A stretch of DNA of 64,000 nucleotides from Candidatus Atribacteria bacterium. GTDB lineage: Bacteria; Atribacterota; Phoenicimicrobiia; Phoenicimicrobiales; Phoenicimicrobiaceae. The position numbers were made by a program, and so were the translations under genes. Location of the stretch: the NCBI GenBank assembly GCA_003513845.1, contig DOTB01000003.1:53777-117776 (forward strand), read 5' to 3'. This document shows, piece by piece, positions 43,809 through 52,906 of this stretch; position 1 is the first letter of the stretch; the number at the start of each line of letters is the position of its first letter. The notes under the pieces are model-generated. The model was not told the DNA's origin. It did no database searches and worked only from the letters and a program-made list of their open reading frames with translations.

Positions 43809-45269
43809 CTAAAGGCCCACTCTCTTATTAAATTCCTTAATTAATCTATCTATTTCATTAGCTTGTCGGTGAATACCATTCCAGTAGTTTTCATAATCAT
43901 ACCATTGAGCATCTAGCTCCTCTAAATCCTTCCCCTGTTGTTCTATCCAGGTAAAGTATTTTAGATTATGAATTCTCTTCTTATCATAATATGTCAATTC
44001 TTGCATATAATCAATAGAAAGTGCCTGCAAGTTACGATGAAAATCGATAGCTGCATCATCTTCATCATAGGGTCCAAACTCTTCTTCTAACTCTTTTAAT
44101 CTGGAACTATAAAGTTCCATAGAATCAGTAAAGACAGTTAGAACTATATCTTTTTCGGTAAGTTCATAATATTTGGCAAACTTGATAGCCATAATCATAT
44201 TAGCCACACTGGAAATACCCATTAAGGGTAAATTTTCAATTATTTCTGCAGAAACACCTTTTTTGATTAAATACTTTTGCCCCACGGGTTCATTAAATAA
44301 ACGAACTATCCCCATACAATTGTTGTCATCTACAGCAATAACCATATCAGTATTTTTTGCATTATGAATCCAAGGGATATGTTTATCACCTATCCCCTCA
44401 ATACGATGAGCGCCAAAACCATTTGCAAGAAGTGTGGGACATTGTAGGGCTTCACCAGCAGCTATTTTACTAGTAGGAAATTTTTCTTTCATATAATCTC
44501 CGCAACCCAGAGTACCAGCGGAACCAGTAGTTAAAACCACTCCGGCATAATTATCCTTTGAACTCATAATCTGAGACAAAACTTCTTCCATAGCATGACC
44601 AGTAATTTCATAATGCCAGAGGTGATTACCAAACTCATCAAATTGATTAAATATTACTACATTATCCCTAGTCTTTTTTAACTCCCAGGTCTTATCGAAA
44701 ATCTCTTTTACATTACTCTCTGTTCCGGGAGTTGCAATTACTTCTCCAGCTACCTTGGATAACCAGTCAAAACGCTCTTTACTCATTCCTTCCGGTAGAA
44801 TGGCAATTGACTCACAAGAGAGAAGTTCGGCATTGTAGGCTCCACCCCGGCAGTAATTGCCGGTAGAAGGCCAAACTGCTTTCTGAGAAGTAGGGTCAAA
44901 TTGCCCGGTAACCAATCTGGGAACCAAGCACCCAAAGGTAGCCCCCACTTTATGAGCACCAGTAGGAAACCATTTACCTACTAGCCCAATAATTCGGGCC
45001 TTAACCCCGGTTAATTCAGGGGGTAATTCGATAAAATTGACCCCGTTAAAGAGTCCGCCTTTTTTTACTGGTTCATTTTTCCATGTTATTCGAAAAAGAT
45101 TATAGGGATTAATATCCCACAATCCCACATCTTTTAACTTATCTTTAATTTTATCTGGTACAAGTTGTGGATTTTTCATCTGTTCAAAAGTGGGGATGAT
45201 AATATTTTTTTCTCTAGCCCTTTCTATAGTTCTCTTAAGTTGCTCTTCGTTGATAGTTAAATCAATCAT
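43809..45269 (-). CDS. Fold-type-II PLP-dependent lyase of unassigned substrate
   Basis: 486 aa. The likely PLP lysine is in TGAHKVGATFGCL (near residue 107), and the substrate/phosphate loop is WPSTGNYCRGGAYNAELLSC. VVLTTGSAGTLGCGDYMKEK resembles the Gly-rich PLP phosphate loop of tryptophan synthase beta/threonine dehydratase relatives. The C-terminal 80 residues (LQALSIDYMQELTYYDKKRI) form a helical extension unusual for cysteine synthases. It occupies the place where purine clusters carry YgeX (diaminopropionate ammonia-lyase), but it is longer and not obviously that enzyme. AGGAGG is 7 nt before the ATG. Confidence 0.72.
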   Translation of the reverse strand: MIDLTINEEQLKRTIERAREKNIIIPTFEQMKNPQLVPDKIKDKLKDVGLWDINPYNLFRITWKNEPVKKGGLFNGVNFIELPPELTGVKARIIGLVGKWFPTGAHKVGATFGCLVPRLVTGQFDPTSQKAVWPSTGNYCRGGAYNAELLSCESIAILPEGMSKERFDWLSKVAGEVIATPGTESNVKEIFDKTWELKKTRDNVVIFNQFDEFGNHLWHYEITGHAMEEVLSQIMSSKDNYAGVVLTTGSAGTLGCGDYMKEKFPTSKIAAGEALQCPTLLANGFGAHRIEGIGDKHIPWIHNAKNTDMVIAVDDNNCMGIVRLFNEPVGQKYLIKKGVSAEIIENLPLMGISSVANMIMAIKFAKYYELTEKDIVLTVFTDSMELYSSRLKELEEEFGPYDEDDAAIDFHRNLQALSIDYMQELTYYDKKRIHNLKYFTWIEQQGKDLEELDAQWYDYENYWNGIHRQANEIDRLIKEFNKRVGL

Positions 45270-45730
45270 TTCATGTCCTCCTTTTTATATTAGTTTTAGT
45301 TAATGAAAAGTATTGCATATAGCGTTTAGCGTATGGTTTTTATTAAATTGAAAACTTAAAGCTAAACTTATGCCCGCAAAAGTGGGTAAGTAAAAACTAT
45401 AATTTAAAATTCTATCCCCGTGAAAATGAGGATTAAAACCTCGAAATCTACCGATTAAGAAATCACAAAAGGTTTACTGTCTTTTGTAGGGACCGAATTT
45501 ATTCGATCCGAAAGGAGTTCGATTTATCGAACCACTGCCTCCGAAGTTGTAAACTTGTAACTCGTAACCTTCACTTGTTACTCATTACATATTACTCATC
45601 ACTGTATTTTTCTATACGCTGTACACTAAACACTCTACACTAATATGCGAGATACGATTCACGAAATAATATATACGAGTTAATCTTGCAACTCATAACC
45701 TGTAACCCACTCAATAGGAGACACTCTTTG
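45270..45730. repeat. 461-bp gap with repeats between PLP enzyme and M20 hydrolase
   Basis: Contents from left: the promoter region of the PLP gene, degenerate GCCCGCAAAAGTGGGTAAG to CCCCGTGAAAATGAGG inverted sequence (45370-45434), two near-palindromes (45490-45533), then 45535-45665. The last part (CTCCGAAGTTGTAAACTTGT to ATGCGAGATACGATTCACG) is a diverged copy of 22017-22112 and of the complement of 8345-8450. No gene is present. Confidence 0.65.
45490..45533. repeat. Two adjacent palindromes (GGACCGAATTTATTCGATCC and GGAGTTCGATTTATCGAACC)
   Basis: Each is a near-perfect 20-bp palindrome with an ATTTAT core, 4 nt apart. The GTAGGGAC prefix parallels GTAGGGGCACGATG (complement of 35605-35622), suggesting one element family with different cores. 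Confidence 0.65.
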
Positions 45731-46855
45731 TCACGTTAAGAATTTTAAAAATGTATCTACTGCTCGATAAAGAGATTCTAATTCAATATATTCATCATTT
45801 TGATGAGCCTGGGCAATATCACCGGGTCCAAAAATAATAAAAGGTATCTTCTTTTCCGGGATGATTGTTGCTCCATCAGTGCAGTATTTAGTAACTATCA
45901 CTTCCTTCATTCCGGCTGCTTGTAAAAACTTTTTTACAAAAGGGTTATCTGAGCTGGTAAAGATCGGAGAGTGGTAGTTAAAAATCTCTTCTGTAAACCG
46001 CACCTTATGTTTTTTTGCAATTTCCTCTCCTAATGTTCTGACTAATTCTATTGCTTTTTCTTTATCTTTTTCTGAAATCACTCTGAAATCAAAGTCCACT
46101 TCTGAATAATTAGGGACAATGTTTACCTGTGTTCCACCTTGAAATTTTCCAATATTTATTGAAGTTTTACCCCAAAAAGAATCTGTTTCAAATATTTTTC
46201 CACATTTTTCGGTAACATTTACAATAAGTTTACTCGCCGGAATAATAGTGTTTACTCCTGCCTCAGGAGTTGAACCATGCGCAGATTTCCCGAAAAATTT
46301 AACTCTCATCCATAATTCTCCTTTTTCCGCGGTAGAAACGTAAAGGTTGGAAGGTTCGGTGATAATAAGAAAATCTGTCCGCTCAAAATAACCCCCGTCA
46401 ACTAAACTCTTCGCACCTCTATATCTCCATTCTTCATCTGCAGTAAGGGCAAATTTAACTGTTTTTTTGGGTATACTCCCCCTTTTTTTTAAAAGTACTG
46501 CAGTGTAAAGGATGGCAGCTACTCCACCCTTCATATCTGATGCCCCTATACCGTACATTTTTCCGTTTTCAATCAATCCTTCAAAAACGGGTTTTGTCCA
46601 ATTCTCTTCATTCACTCTCACCGTATCTAGATGACCACAAAAGGTGATATCTCTCTCTTCTTCTCCTTCAATTTTTGCAATAACCGAACTCCTGCCTTCT
46701 TCTAAGGGAACTAACTCTGCGTAAATATTGTTTTTTAAAAGAAACTTCACTATAAATTCAGCAATTTGATTTTCATTCCCCGGAGGATTTACACTTTCAA
46801 TTTGAATGAGATTCCGAAGAAGATCATTTAATTCTTTTTTTTCGGTATCGTTCAC
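45731..46855 (-). CDS. M20-family (ArgE/DapE-type, YgeY-like) deacylase/hydrolase
   Basis: 374 aa zinc hydrolase. Metal and catalytic residues are in TFCGHLDTVRV (near 72), YGIGASDMKGGVAAIL (near 100), LTADEEWRYRGAKS (near 140) and AHQNDEYIEL near the C terminus; the dimerisation domain lies between. Purine clusters of gut anaerobes carry an M20 enzyme (YgeY) in this setting, so it probably hydrolyses an acylated or ureido intermediate. Direct YgeY orthology is likely but not proven. The start is GTG at 46853-46855, two nt after the stop of the threonine synthase-like gene. Confidence 0.85.
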   Translation of the reverse strand: MNDTEKKELNDLLRNLIQIESVNPPGNENQIAEFIVKFLLKNNIYAELVPLEEGRSSVIAKIEGEEERDITFCGHLDTVRVNEENWTKPVFEGLIENGKMYGIGASDMKGGVAAILYTAVLLKKRGSIPKKTVKFALTADEEWRYRGAKSLVDGGYFERTDFLIITEPSNLYVSTAEKGELWMRVKFFGKSAHGSTPEAGVNTIIPASKLIVNVTEKCGKIFETDSFWGKTSINIGKFQGGTQVNIVPNYSEVDFDFRVISEKDKEKAIELVRTLGEEIAKKHKVRFTEEIFNYHSPIFTSSDNPFVKKFLQAAGMKEVIVTKYCTDGATIIPEKKIPFIIFGPGDIAQAHQNDEYIELESLYRAVDTFLKFLT

Positions 46856-46857
46856 TT

Positions 46858-48093
46858 TTAGTTTATTATCTCCTTTACTGCTTCTAAAGTGGGGTCTATT
46901 ATTAAAGCCCTCCCCCCTGCTTTTTTGGCACTTTCCACATCTTTTAAACCACTTCCGGTAACTAGAACCACAACTTTATCATTTTTAGAGATAATTCCTT
47001 CTTGTAATGCTTTTATCATACCAGCAAAGGCAGTGGAGCCAGCCGGTTCAGCAAAAATACCTTGTGTTGTCCCCAAATATTTAATCGCTTCCAGTATCTC
47101 CTTATCACTTACCGCAACACCAAATCCTTTCGATTCTTTTACATCTCTTACTGCCATTAGACGATTTCTGGGAATCCCTACAGCAATACTATCGGCAATT
47201 GTATTTGGTTCCACAAATTTCACTTCCCCATCACTATTTACTGCCTCTACAATGGGTTTACATCCTTCGGCTTGTACCGCCACCAGTTTAGGCAAATGAT
47301 TAATAAAACCTAGGGAAAACATATCTTTGTAAGCCTTAGCCACACCGGAAATGATACAACCATCTCCTACCGGGACAAAAAGATAATCGGGCACCTCAAA
47401 ACTCATTTGCTCAATAATTTCTAAAGCTACCGTCTTTTTCCCCTCTACCATATAAGGATTAAAAGCAGTATTTCGGTTATACCATCCAAATTCTCTGGTA
47501 GCTTCAATGGACAGATCAAAGGCTTCATCATAAGTTCCTTTTACCGCGAAGACAGTTGAGTCAAATACCAAAAGCTGGGCAATCTTAGCACTTGGTGCAG
47601 TTTGAGGAACAAAAATGTAACTCTTTAATCCTACTGAGGCAGCAGCACCAGCAAGAGACGAGGCTGCATTACCAGTAGAGGCACAGGTAACAATTTTTTC
47701 TCCTAATTCCTGAGCCTTTACTAAAGCAATAGCAGAAGGTCTATCTTTTAAAGAGGCAGTGGGGTTCCTTCCGTCATCTTTAATCCAGAGATTTGGCATT
47801 CCTAAATCTTCTCTTATTCTTTTAGCCTCATATAAGGGAGTCCAACCAACTTTTGACGGACCAATTTTGGTGGGATCATCCACCGGTAAAAGAGGTAAGT
47901 ACCTCCACATCGAATATTCTTGATTTTTTATAAGGGATTCCTGATTAAAAACTTTTTTTATCTCAGGATAGTTATAAATAATTTCTAAAACGCCTTCGTC
48001 TCCGCAATTTGGACAATTATATTTTACTTCATCTGAACCGTATTCTGTTCCACACAATAAACATTTTAATTTCTTTACATAACTCATATCCAT
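46858..48093 (-). CDS. Threonine synthase-like PLP enzyme with N-terminal zinc ribbon
   Basis: 411 aa. An N-terminal rubredoxin-like knuckle (LKCLLCGTEYGSDE, YNCPNCGDEGVLEI) precedes the fold-type-II PLP domain. The PLP lysine is in DGRNPTASLKDRPSAIALVK (near 105), CASTGNAASSLAGAAAS binds phosphate/carboxylate, and VPVGDGCIISGV is the Gly-rich loop. This is ThrC architecture (about 400 aa). No homoserine genes lie nearby and it is translationally adjacent to the M20 gene, so a catabolic lyase role (for example beta-elimination) is possible. Two ATGs (48093, 48087) are both reachable from the AGGAAAGG ribosome site. Confidence 0.8.
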   Translation of the reverse strand: MDMSYVKKLKCLLCGTEYGSDEVKYNCPNCGDEGVLEIIYNYPEIKKVFNQESLIKNQEYSMWRYLPLLPVDDPTKIGPSKVGWTPLYEAKRIREDLGMPNLWIKDDGRNPTASLKDRPSAIALVKAQELGEKIVTCASTGNAASSLAGAAASVGLKSYIFVPQTAPSAKIAQLLVFDSTVFAVKGTYDEAFDLSIEATREFGWYNRNTAFNPYMVEGKKTVALEIIEQMSFEVPDYLFVPVGDGCIISGVAKAYKDMFSLGFINHLPKLVAVQAEGCKPIVEAVNSDGEVKFVEPNTIADSIAVGIPRNRLMAVRDVKESKGFGVAVSDKEILEAIKYLGTTQGIFAEPAGSTAFAGMIKALQEGIISKNDKVVVLVTGSGLKDVESAKKAGGRALIIDPTLEAVKEIIN

Positions 48094-48220
48094 TTTCCTT
48101 TCCTAATTAATAGAATTTCTAATAAAGTTGTCACAATAATTAATATAAAGTTTAAAAGACAAAGCTACAGAATAAGCAATACTAAAATAAGATAAATTAT
48201 GTAGCTAAAATGGTTGTTTT

Positions 48221-49171
48221 TTAAGAATAGATATGGGTTCCGGTTTCACCTTTTAGTGCTTTCTCTAAAGACTCTGGATTAGTTACAATTGCCTCTTTCC
48301 CTCCAGCTTCCAGAAATCTTATAATTGCCTGAATTTTGGGAAGCATACTTCCTTTGGCAAAATGCCCTTCCTCAATATATTTTTTAGCCTCTACTACAGT
48401 TAATCTATCTAAGGCAATTTGATTTGGTTGATTAAAGTTCAAATATACTTTCTCTACTGCGGTAGAGATAATAAAGACATCTGCTTTAATATTTATTGCC
48501 AGAAGACTTGAGGCATTATCTTTATCGATAACTGCATCTACTCCTTCTAATGTACCATCATCTTTACGAATTACAGGAATTCCGCCTCCACCAACACCGA
48601 CCACACTAAAGCCGTTTTTCACCAACATCTTAATGGCTTCTTGTTCTACAATTTCTACTGGCATAGGAGAAGGAACGACTCTCCTGTATCCCCTTCCTGC
48701 ATCATTAATAATAACCCAATCAGGATGTTCTTTTTGCAGTTCTTCTGCTCGTTCTTTGGTATAGAATGTACCTATGGGTTTAGTAGGATTCTGGAATGCA
48801 AGGTCATTTTTATCTACCACCACTTGAGTCACTACCGTAGCTGCATTCTTTTTAATCCCTCTCCTTTTAAATTCATTATAGAGAGATTGTTGAATCTGAT
48901 ACCCAATAGCCCCTTGAGTATCTGCCCCACAGTTTACTAAAGGCACAAGATGCATCCCTGCTATCTGGTGGGCAATTTCTGAACGTCTCAAGATAAACCC
49001 TACCTGAGGACCATTACCATGAGTAACTACTACATCATACCCTTGTTCAACCATTCCAGCAATGTGTTTAGCTGTTTCACATACTGCATTGTATTGATCT
49101 TCCACAGTCTCATGTTGTTTATCTTTAATTAAGGAATTACCTCCAATAGCTAATACTGCTAATTTAGTCAT
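48221..49171 (-). CDS. arcC: Carbamate kinase
   Basis: 316 aa. LAIGGNSLIKDKQHET, VTHGNGPQVGFILRRSE, GVGGGGIPVIRKDDGTLEG and AVIDKDNASSLLA are the ATP/carbamoyl-phosphate site. It turns carbamoyl phosphate plus ADP into ATP, ammonia and CO2. In this cluster it is the step where purine breakdown would give energy by substrate-level phosphorylation, fed by the two carbamoyltransferase homologues. GGAG is 7 nt before the ATG. Equivalent to YqeA/ArcC of related clusters. Confidence 0.95.
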   Translation of the reverse strand: MTKLAVLAIGGNSLIKDKQHETVEDQYNAVCETAKHIAGMVEQGYDVVVTHGNGPQVGFILRRSEIAHQIAGMHLVPLVNCGADTQGAIGYQIQQSLYNEFKRRGIKKNAATVVTQVVVDKNDLAFQNPTKPIGTFYTKERAEELQKEHPDWVIINDAGRGYRRVVPSPMPVEIVEQEAIKMLVKNGFSVVGVGGGGIPVIRKDDGTLEGVDAVIDKDNASSLLAINIKADVFIISTAVEKVYLNFNQPNQIALDRLTVVEAKKYIEEGHFAKGSMLPKIQAIIRFLEAGGKEAIVTNPESLEKALKGETGTHIYS

Positions 49172-49359
49172 CTATCAACTCCATCCTCTCGAAAATCTAA
49201 TTTTCTAAATATTATCATAAATAATAGATATAATTTTTACCCTTTTAGTATACTCAACTGTTCATAAAACTATTCTATTTTAATCTTCTATGATCTAGTT
49301 ACAATTATTTTTGATTAATAAATTTCTAAGGAAACTATATTAACTAAACTTTCTATGTT

Positions 49360-50343
49360 TTATTTACCACCCATGGTGAGTGTCATAACTGCTTTTGCTG
49401 TATGTAATCTATTCTCTGCTTCATCATATACAATAGAATGGGAGCCATCAATAACTGAATTTTCAACTTCCTTCTCTCTATCAGCTGGGAGTGCGTGCAT
49501 ATACATTACATCCTTATTGGCAAGTTTCATCATTTTCTCAGTACATTTCCAGGTATTGCAGGACTCAAGCAAAGCATCCACTACTTCGTCTTTTTGATTA
49601 GTTACCCAACTTCCCCAATTCTTGGGTATAACTATATCTGCCCCTCTATACGCTTCTTCCATATCATGAGTTAAGATTAAGGTTCCACCGTGTTTTTCAG
49701 CATTTTCTTTAGCTTGTTTAATAGCCCAATCTGGCAACTCAAATCCTTTTGGATAGGCAAGTGTCACATCCATTCCATATCTCGGGAACAAAAGAACTTG
49801 TGTAAGTGGAACTGAAATTGGTTTCTTATGACTGGTTGCATAAGCCCAGATAATAGATACCTTAGTACCTTTTAAATCTCCGACTTTTTCTCTCATAGTC
49901 ATTAAATCAGCAATTCCTTGCATAGGATGATATAAGTCACATTGTAAATTCAAAATCGGAACCGTAGACCACTTTGCCATTTCTCTCAAATATTTATTCC
50001 CTACTTCCCAGAAACAATTTCTACAAGCTATAGCATGACCATATCTGGATAAAATAATAGCTGTATCTTTAATTGCCTCACCGTGAGATATTTGCATGGT
50101 GCTGGTATCTAGAAAAGTACCATGACCACCTAAATGAGCAATTCCTGCTTCCATAGAGTTTCTGGTTCGGGTTGACTGTTCAAAAAACATTAAAAATATT
50201 GTTTTATATAGTAAATAAGGAGTTGGTATACCCATAGCAAATTTTTTCTTTAAATCAAAAGAGACTTCAAGCAAGGTGTCTATTTCTTCATTAGTCCACT
50301 CCTGAAGTGTAATAAAATGTTTACCTTTAAATATAGTTTGCAT
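49360..50343 (-). CDS. ygeW: YgeW-like carbamoyltransferase
   Basis: 327 aa. FEQSTRTRNSMEAGIAHLGG is the carbamoyl-phosphate loop. SHGEAIKDTAIILSRYGHAI, NLQCDLYHPMQGIADLMTMR, KVSIIWAYATSHKKPISVPL and VIPKNWGSW follow YgeW more closely than ArgF or PyrB (YgeW has NLQCDIDHPTQ and WAYSPSYGKP). MHALPADREKEVEN ends the catalytic part. YgeW homologues form the knotted-type transcarbamylases of purine clusters with unknown acceptor. It is shorter than E. coli YgeW (396 aa) because the N terminus is compact. AAAGGGAGG precedes the ATG. Confidence 0.85.
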   Translation of the reverse strand: MQTIFKGKHFITLQEWTNEEIDTLLEVSFDLKKKFAMGIPTPYLLYKTIFLMFFEQSTRTRNSMEAGIAHLGGHGTFLDTSTMQISHGEAIKDTAIILSRYGHAIACRNCFWEVGNKYLREMAKWSTVPILNLQCDLYHPMQGIADLMTMREKVGDLKGTKVSIIWAYATSHKKPISVPLTQVLLFPRYGMDVTLAYPKGFELPDWAIKQAKENAEKHGGTLILTHDMEEAYRGADIVIPKNWGSWVTNQKDEVVDALLESCNTWKCTEKMMKLANKDVMYMHALPADREKEVENSVIDGSHSIVYDEAENRLHTAKAVMTLTMGGK

Positions 50344-50536
50344 TTATCAGCTTCCTCCCTTTCTATGGATGAATTTTATTTAAATAATTACTAAGATAAA
50401 TTACTAAAATTGTAATCATACCCCTAAAGATTTGGATATATTTTATTCATATTCTTTTATTTTTTTCTAATACTTTTTCAAAATTAAAATTTTTAAAAGA
50501 TGTACCTCAATTAAAATTTATAATACCTAAGATGTT

Positions 50537-51913
50537 CTACTTAATTTTAGTTTTTATTAACTTTCCATATCCTTTAGTTCCAACAATTCCTTTGTCTTCT
50601 TTATACACTACTTCTCCACGAACAATAGTCATATAAATTTTTCCTGTTAACTCTTTTTCGATAAGCGGAGAATATTTACCTTTACTTTCTAATTTTGAGG
50701 GTTCTACTACCCATTTCTTATCTAAATCCACAACGGTAAAATCTGCATCACCTCCGACTTTTATTACTCCTTTTTGAGGATGCAGTCCATATCTTTGGGC
50801 AATATTTTCTGACATCAGCTTCTGAATCTCACCCAAAGTTAACCTTCCTTGGTGGTATCCGTAATGAAGTATAGTGGGAACAGCTAATTGTGTACCTGGA
50901 ATACCTGCATAATTTTTCCAGATATTTGATTCCGATTTTTCCTCCGGATATTTCCCTGCTGCATGATCAGTGCTGATAAAATCGATTGAGCCATCTTTTA
51001 ATCCTCTCCAAAGTTCTTCCCTATCCTCTTCTTTACGCAAAGGCGGAGCAATTTTTAATAATGAGCCAACCTTTTTAAAATCTTCTATTGTAAAGATTAA
51101 GTATTGAGGGCAGGTTTCTGTGCTCACATCTAATCCTTGAACTTTCGCCCAACGAATAATGTTTAATCCTTCCTTGGTAGAAAGGTGGACAATATGAAGT
51201 TTATTTCTAACTTTTTCTGTAATTGCCACCACAGACCATATTGCCTCTGGTTCAGCTTCATATGTTCTACCTTCATACCAACTCTCAGGGTCTTCTCTCC
51301 TCATCTCTTGCATAAGATTGGAATAATAATCTACCAGATAACAATCTTCTGCATGTATTGCACAAATTAAGTTTAACTCTTTTACTGCTCTAAAGGTTTT
51401 ATCCATATCAGGGACTGTCATCCTGGGATAGAGCTTCATTCCAGAAATGGTGTAAAATTTCACCCCAATAATGCCTTTATCTTTTAACTCTTTTAAACTT
51501 TTTCTATATTCTCCTGATTCTACCTGCTGGGGAGTTACCCCTCCCCAGAAAGCAAAATCTACATAAGCTTTTGGTTTTACTATATTTAATTTGTAATCAA
51601 AGTTTTTACCATTAGTAACCGGAGGGATAGAAGTGCAAGGCATATCGATAATTGTGGTGATACCGCCAGCCGCAGCACTTCTGGTTCCTGTTTCGAAATC
51701 CTCTCTTTCAGTAAAACCGGGGTCATCAAAATGAACATGAGGGTCGATAAAGCCAGGAAATACTATATTTCCTTTTACATTTATTTCCTTTTCCACGGGG
51801 AGCAAGATCTCGTCTCCAGGTACAATATCTTTTATTTTTCCTCTTTCAACATATATGTTTACTTCTTTCAACTCTTCATTTTTCACAATCCGGGCATTTT
51901 TGATTCTTAACAC
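50537..51913 (-). CDS. hyuA: Cyclic amidohydrolase (dihydropyrimidinase/allantoinase/HyuA-like)
   Basis: About 458 aa. DPHVHFDDPGFTEREDFETG (first metal site), IGVKFYTISGMKL (position of the carboxylated Lys), CAIHAEDC, HIVHLSTKEGL and DFISTDHAAGKYPEE are the binuclear-metal ligands. The family opens cyclic amides, so in this setting it would open a hydantoin- or dihydropyrimidine-type ring derived from urate. AAAGGAG is 5 nt before GTG (51911-51913). The in-frame ATG at 51943 lies before that ribosome site. HyuA is a member of the known purine-degradation clusters. Exact substrate unknown. Confidence 0.86.
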   Translation of the reverse strand: MLRIKNARIVKNEELKEVNIYVERGKIKDIVPGDEILLPVEKEINVKGNIVFPGFIDPHVHFDDPGFTEREDFETGTRSAAAGGITTIIDMPCTSIPPVTNGKNFDYKLNIVKPKAYVDFAFWGGVTPQQVESGEYRKSLKELKDKGIIGVKFYTISGMKLYPRMTVPDMDKTFRAVKELNLICAIHAEDCYLVDYYSNLMQEMRREDPESWYEGRTYEAEPEAIWSVVAITEKVRNKLHIVHLSTKEGLNIIRWAKVQGLDVSTETCPQYLIFTIEDFKKVGSLLKIAPPLRKEEDREELWRGLKDGSIDFISTDHAAGKYPEEKSESNIWKNYAGIPGTQLAVPTILHYGYHQGRLTLGEIQKLMSENIAQRYGLHPQKGVIKVGGDADFTVVDLDKKWVVEPSKLESKGKYSPLIEKELTGKIYMTIVRGEVVYKEDKGIVGTKGYGKLIKTKIK

Positions 51914-52078
51914 CTTATCTCCTTTTTTTGTCTTCCATCTCACAGTACTTCTTATTAATTTTTTTATAAATTATATTTTTTAGTTCTATCAAAAAACACA
52001 TTATTAGTTATAAAAATGTGGATTATCAGCTACTAATCTACCATTATTTTATTTGAAAAAATCCCGCAAAAATAAGTT

Positions 52079-52633
52079 TTAAAAATTAGTGGGTGTACTT
52101 GCGGAAATAATAATAAGATCTTTGTCTCCAATGTTGGTAATTTTATGGGGAATGCTCGCAAGGTAATAGATACTATCACCCTCTTCTAATATGAAAAGTT
52201 CATCCCCAATTTTAATTTCCATCTTTCCTTCCATCACCAGAATACATTCTTCACTTTCGTGAGAAAGCGGTTTAGTACAGCTACTTGCCCCTCTATTTAT
52301 TCGGGTTTTGATCATCTGAATTCGTTGACTCGCATCAGGTGATAGTAATTCATAAGTCAGACGAGATTTAGGAAATTGTAAAACTTTACGTTCATCTTTT
52401 CTTACTATTATGTTTTGTTTTTTATCCTCAATCAAGAAATAAAACATGGGCACATTCAAAACTTTGGATATCTCTCTTAAAGCCATAATGGATGGGGAAG
52501 CCATCCCCCTTTCTACTTGACTTAAATAACTGGGGGTTTTACCTATCTTTTTTGCCAAATCAGTAAGGTTTATTTTTTTAGAAATACGTAACTTGCGGAT
52601 CTTATTTCCCAGTTTTACATTTTCAGCTATCAT
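52079..52633 (-). CDS. XRE-family regulator with C-terminal cupin
   Basis: 184 aa. The HTH_3 domain (residues 10-65: NLTDLAKKIGKTPSYLSQVE) is followed by a cupin_2 sensor domain (KPLSHESEECILVMEGKMEI; LEEGDSIYYLASIPHKITNI). Such proteins (PuuR/SutR type) sense small metabolites through the cupin. It lies 165 nt upstream of hyuA in the same direction, at the head of the purine block, and is the only candidate regulator of the cluster in the window. Its own upstream region is very A+T rich. Confidence 0.86.
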   Translation of the reverse strand: MIAENVKLGNKIRKLRISKKINLTDLAKKIGKTPSYLSQVERGMASPSIMALREISKVLNVPMFYFLIEDKKQNIIVRKDERKVLQFPKSRLTYELLSPDASQRIQMIKTRINRGASSCTKPLSHESEECILVMEGKMEIKIGDELFILEEGDSIYYLASIPHKITNIGDKDLIIISASTPTNF

Positions 52634-52906
52634 TTTGACTTTATCCTCTTTTCCCCGGTGGAATGTCAGCTAAGCGACATACCAAAAACTTCAGCTTTAA
52701 TTCTAGTTAAATGTTTAAGGTGTATATATTTTTAAAATATATTTAATTATTTTACTATTTATTAAAACATATTTTAAATTATTTTACAATAATGTCTTTT
52801 AAAATATTTTAAAAATACATACGATAAATTTTGAAGTTAAGGGAGGTTAAATTCAACACAGTTGTTAATTTTAGAGAATAATCGGGAATATATTCAAAGA
52901 TAAAAT
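52634..52906. other. A+T-rich gap upstream of the XRE-cupin regulator
   Basis: Contains repeated TTTAAAATATTT-like tracts (52725-52812), the probable promoter and operator region of the regulator. No clean palindrome could be fixed by eye. Confidence 0.35.

Noticed and set aside
43809..45269. Naming this gene ygeX
   Set aside because: Length (486 versus about 400) and the sequence around the PLP lysine do not match diaminopropionate ammonia-lyase.
46889..47299. 136-codon plus-strand open frame inside the threonine synthase-like gene
   Set aside because: It is the antisense shadow of a well-supported gene with no ribosome site.
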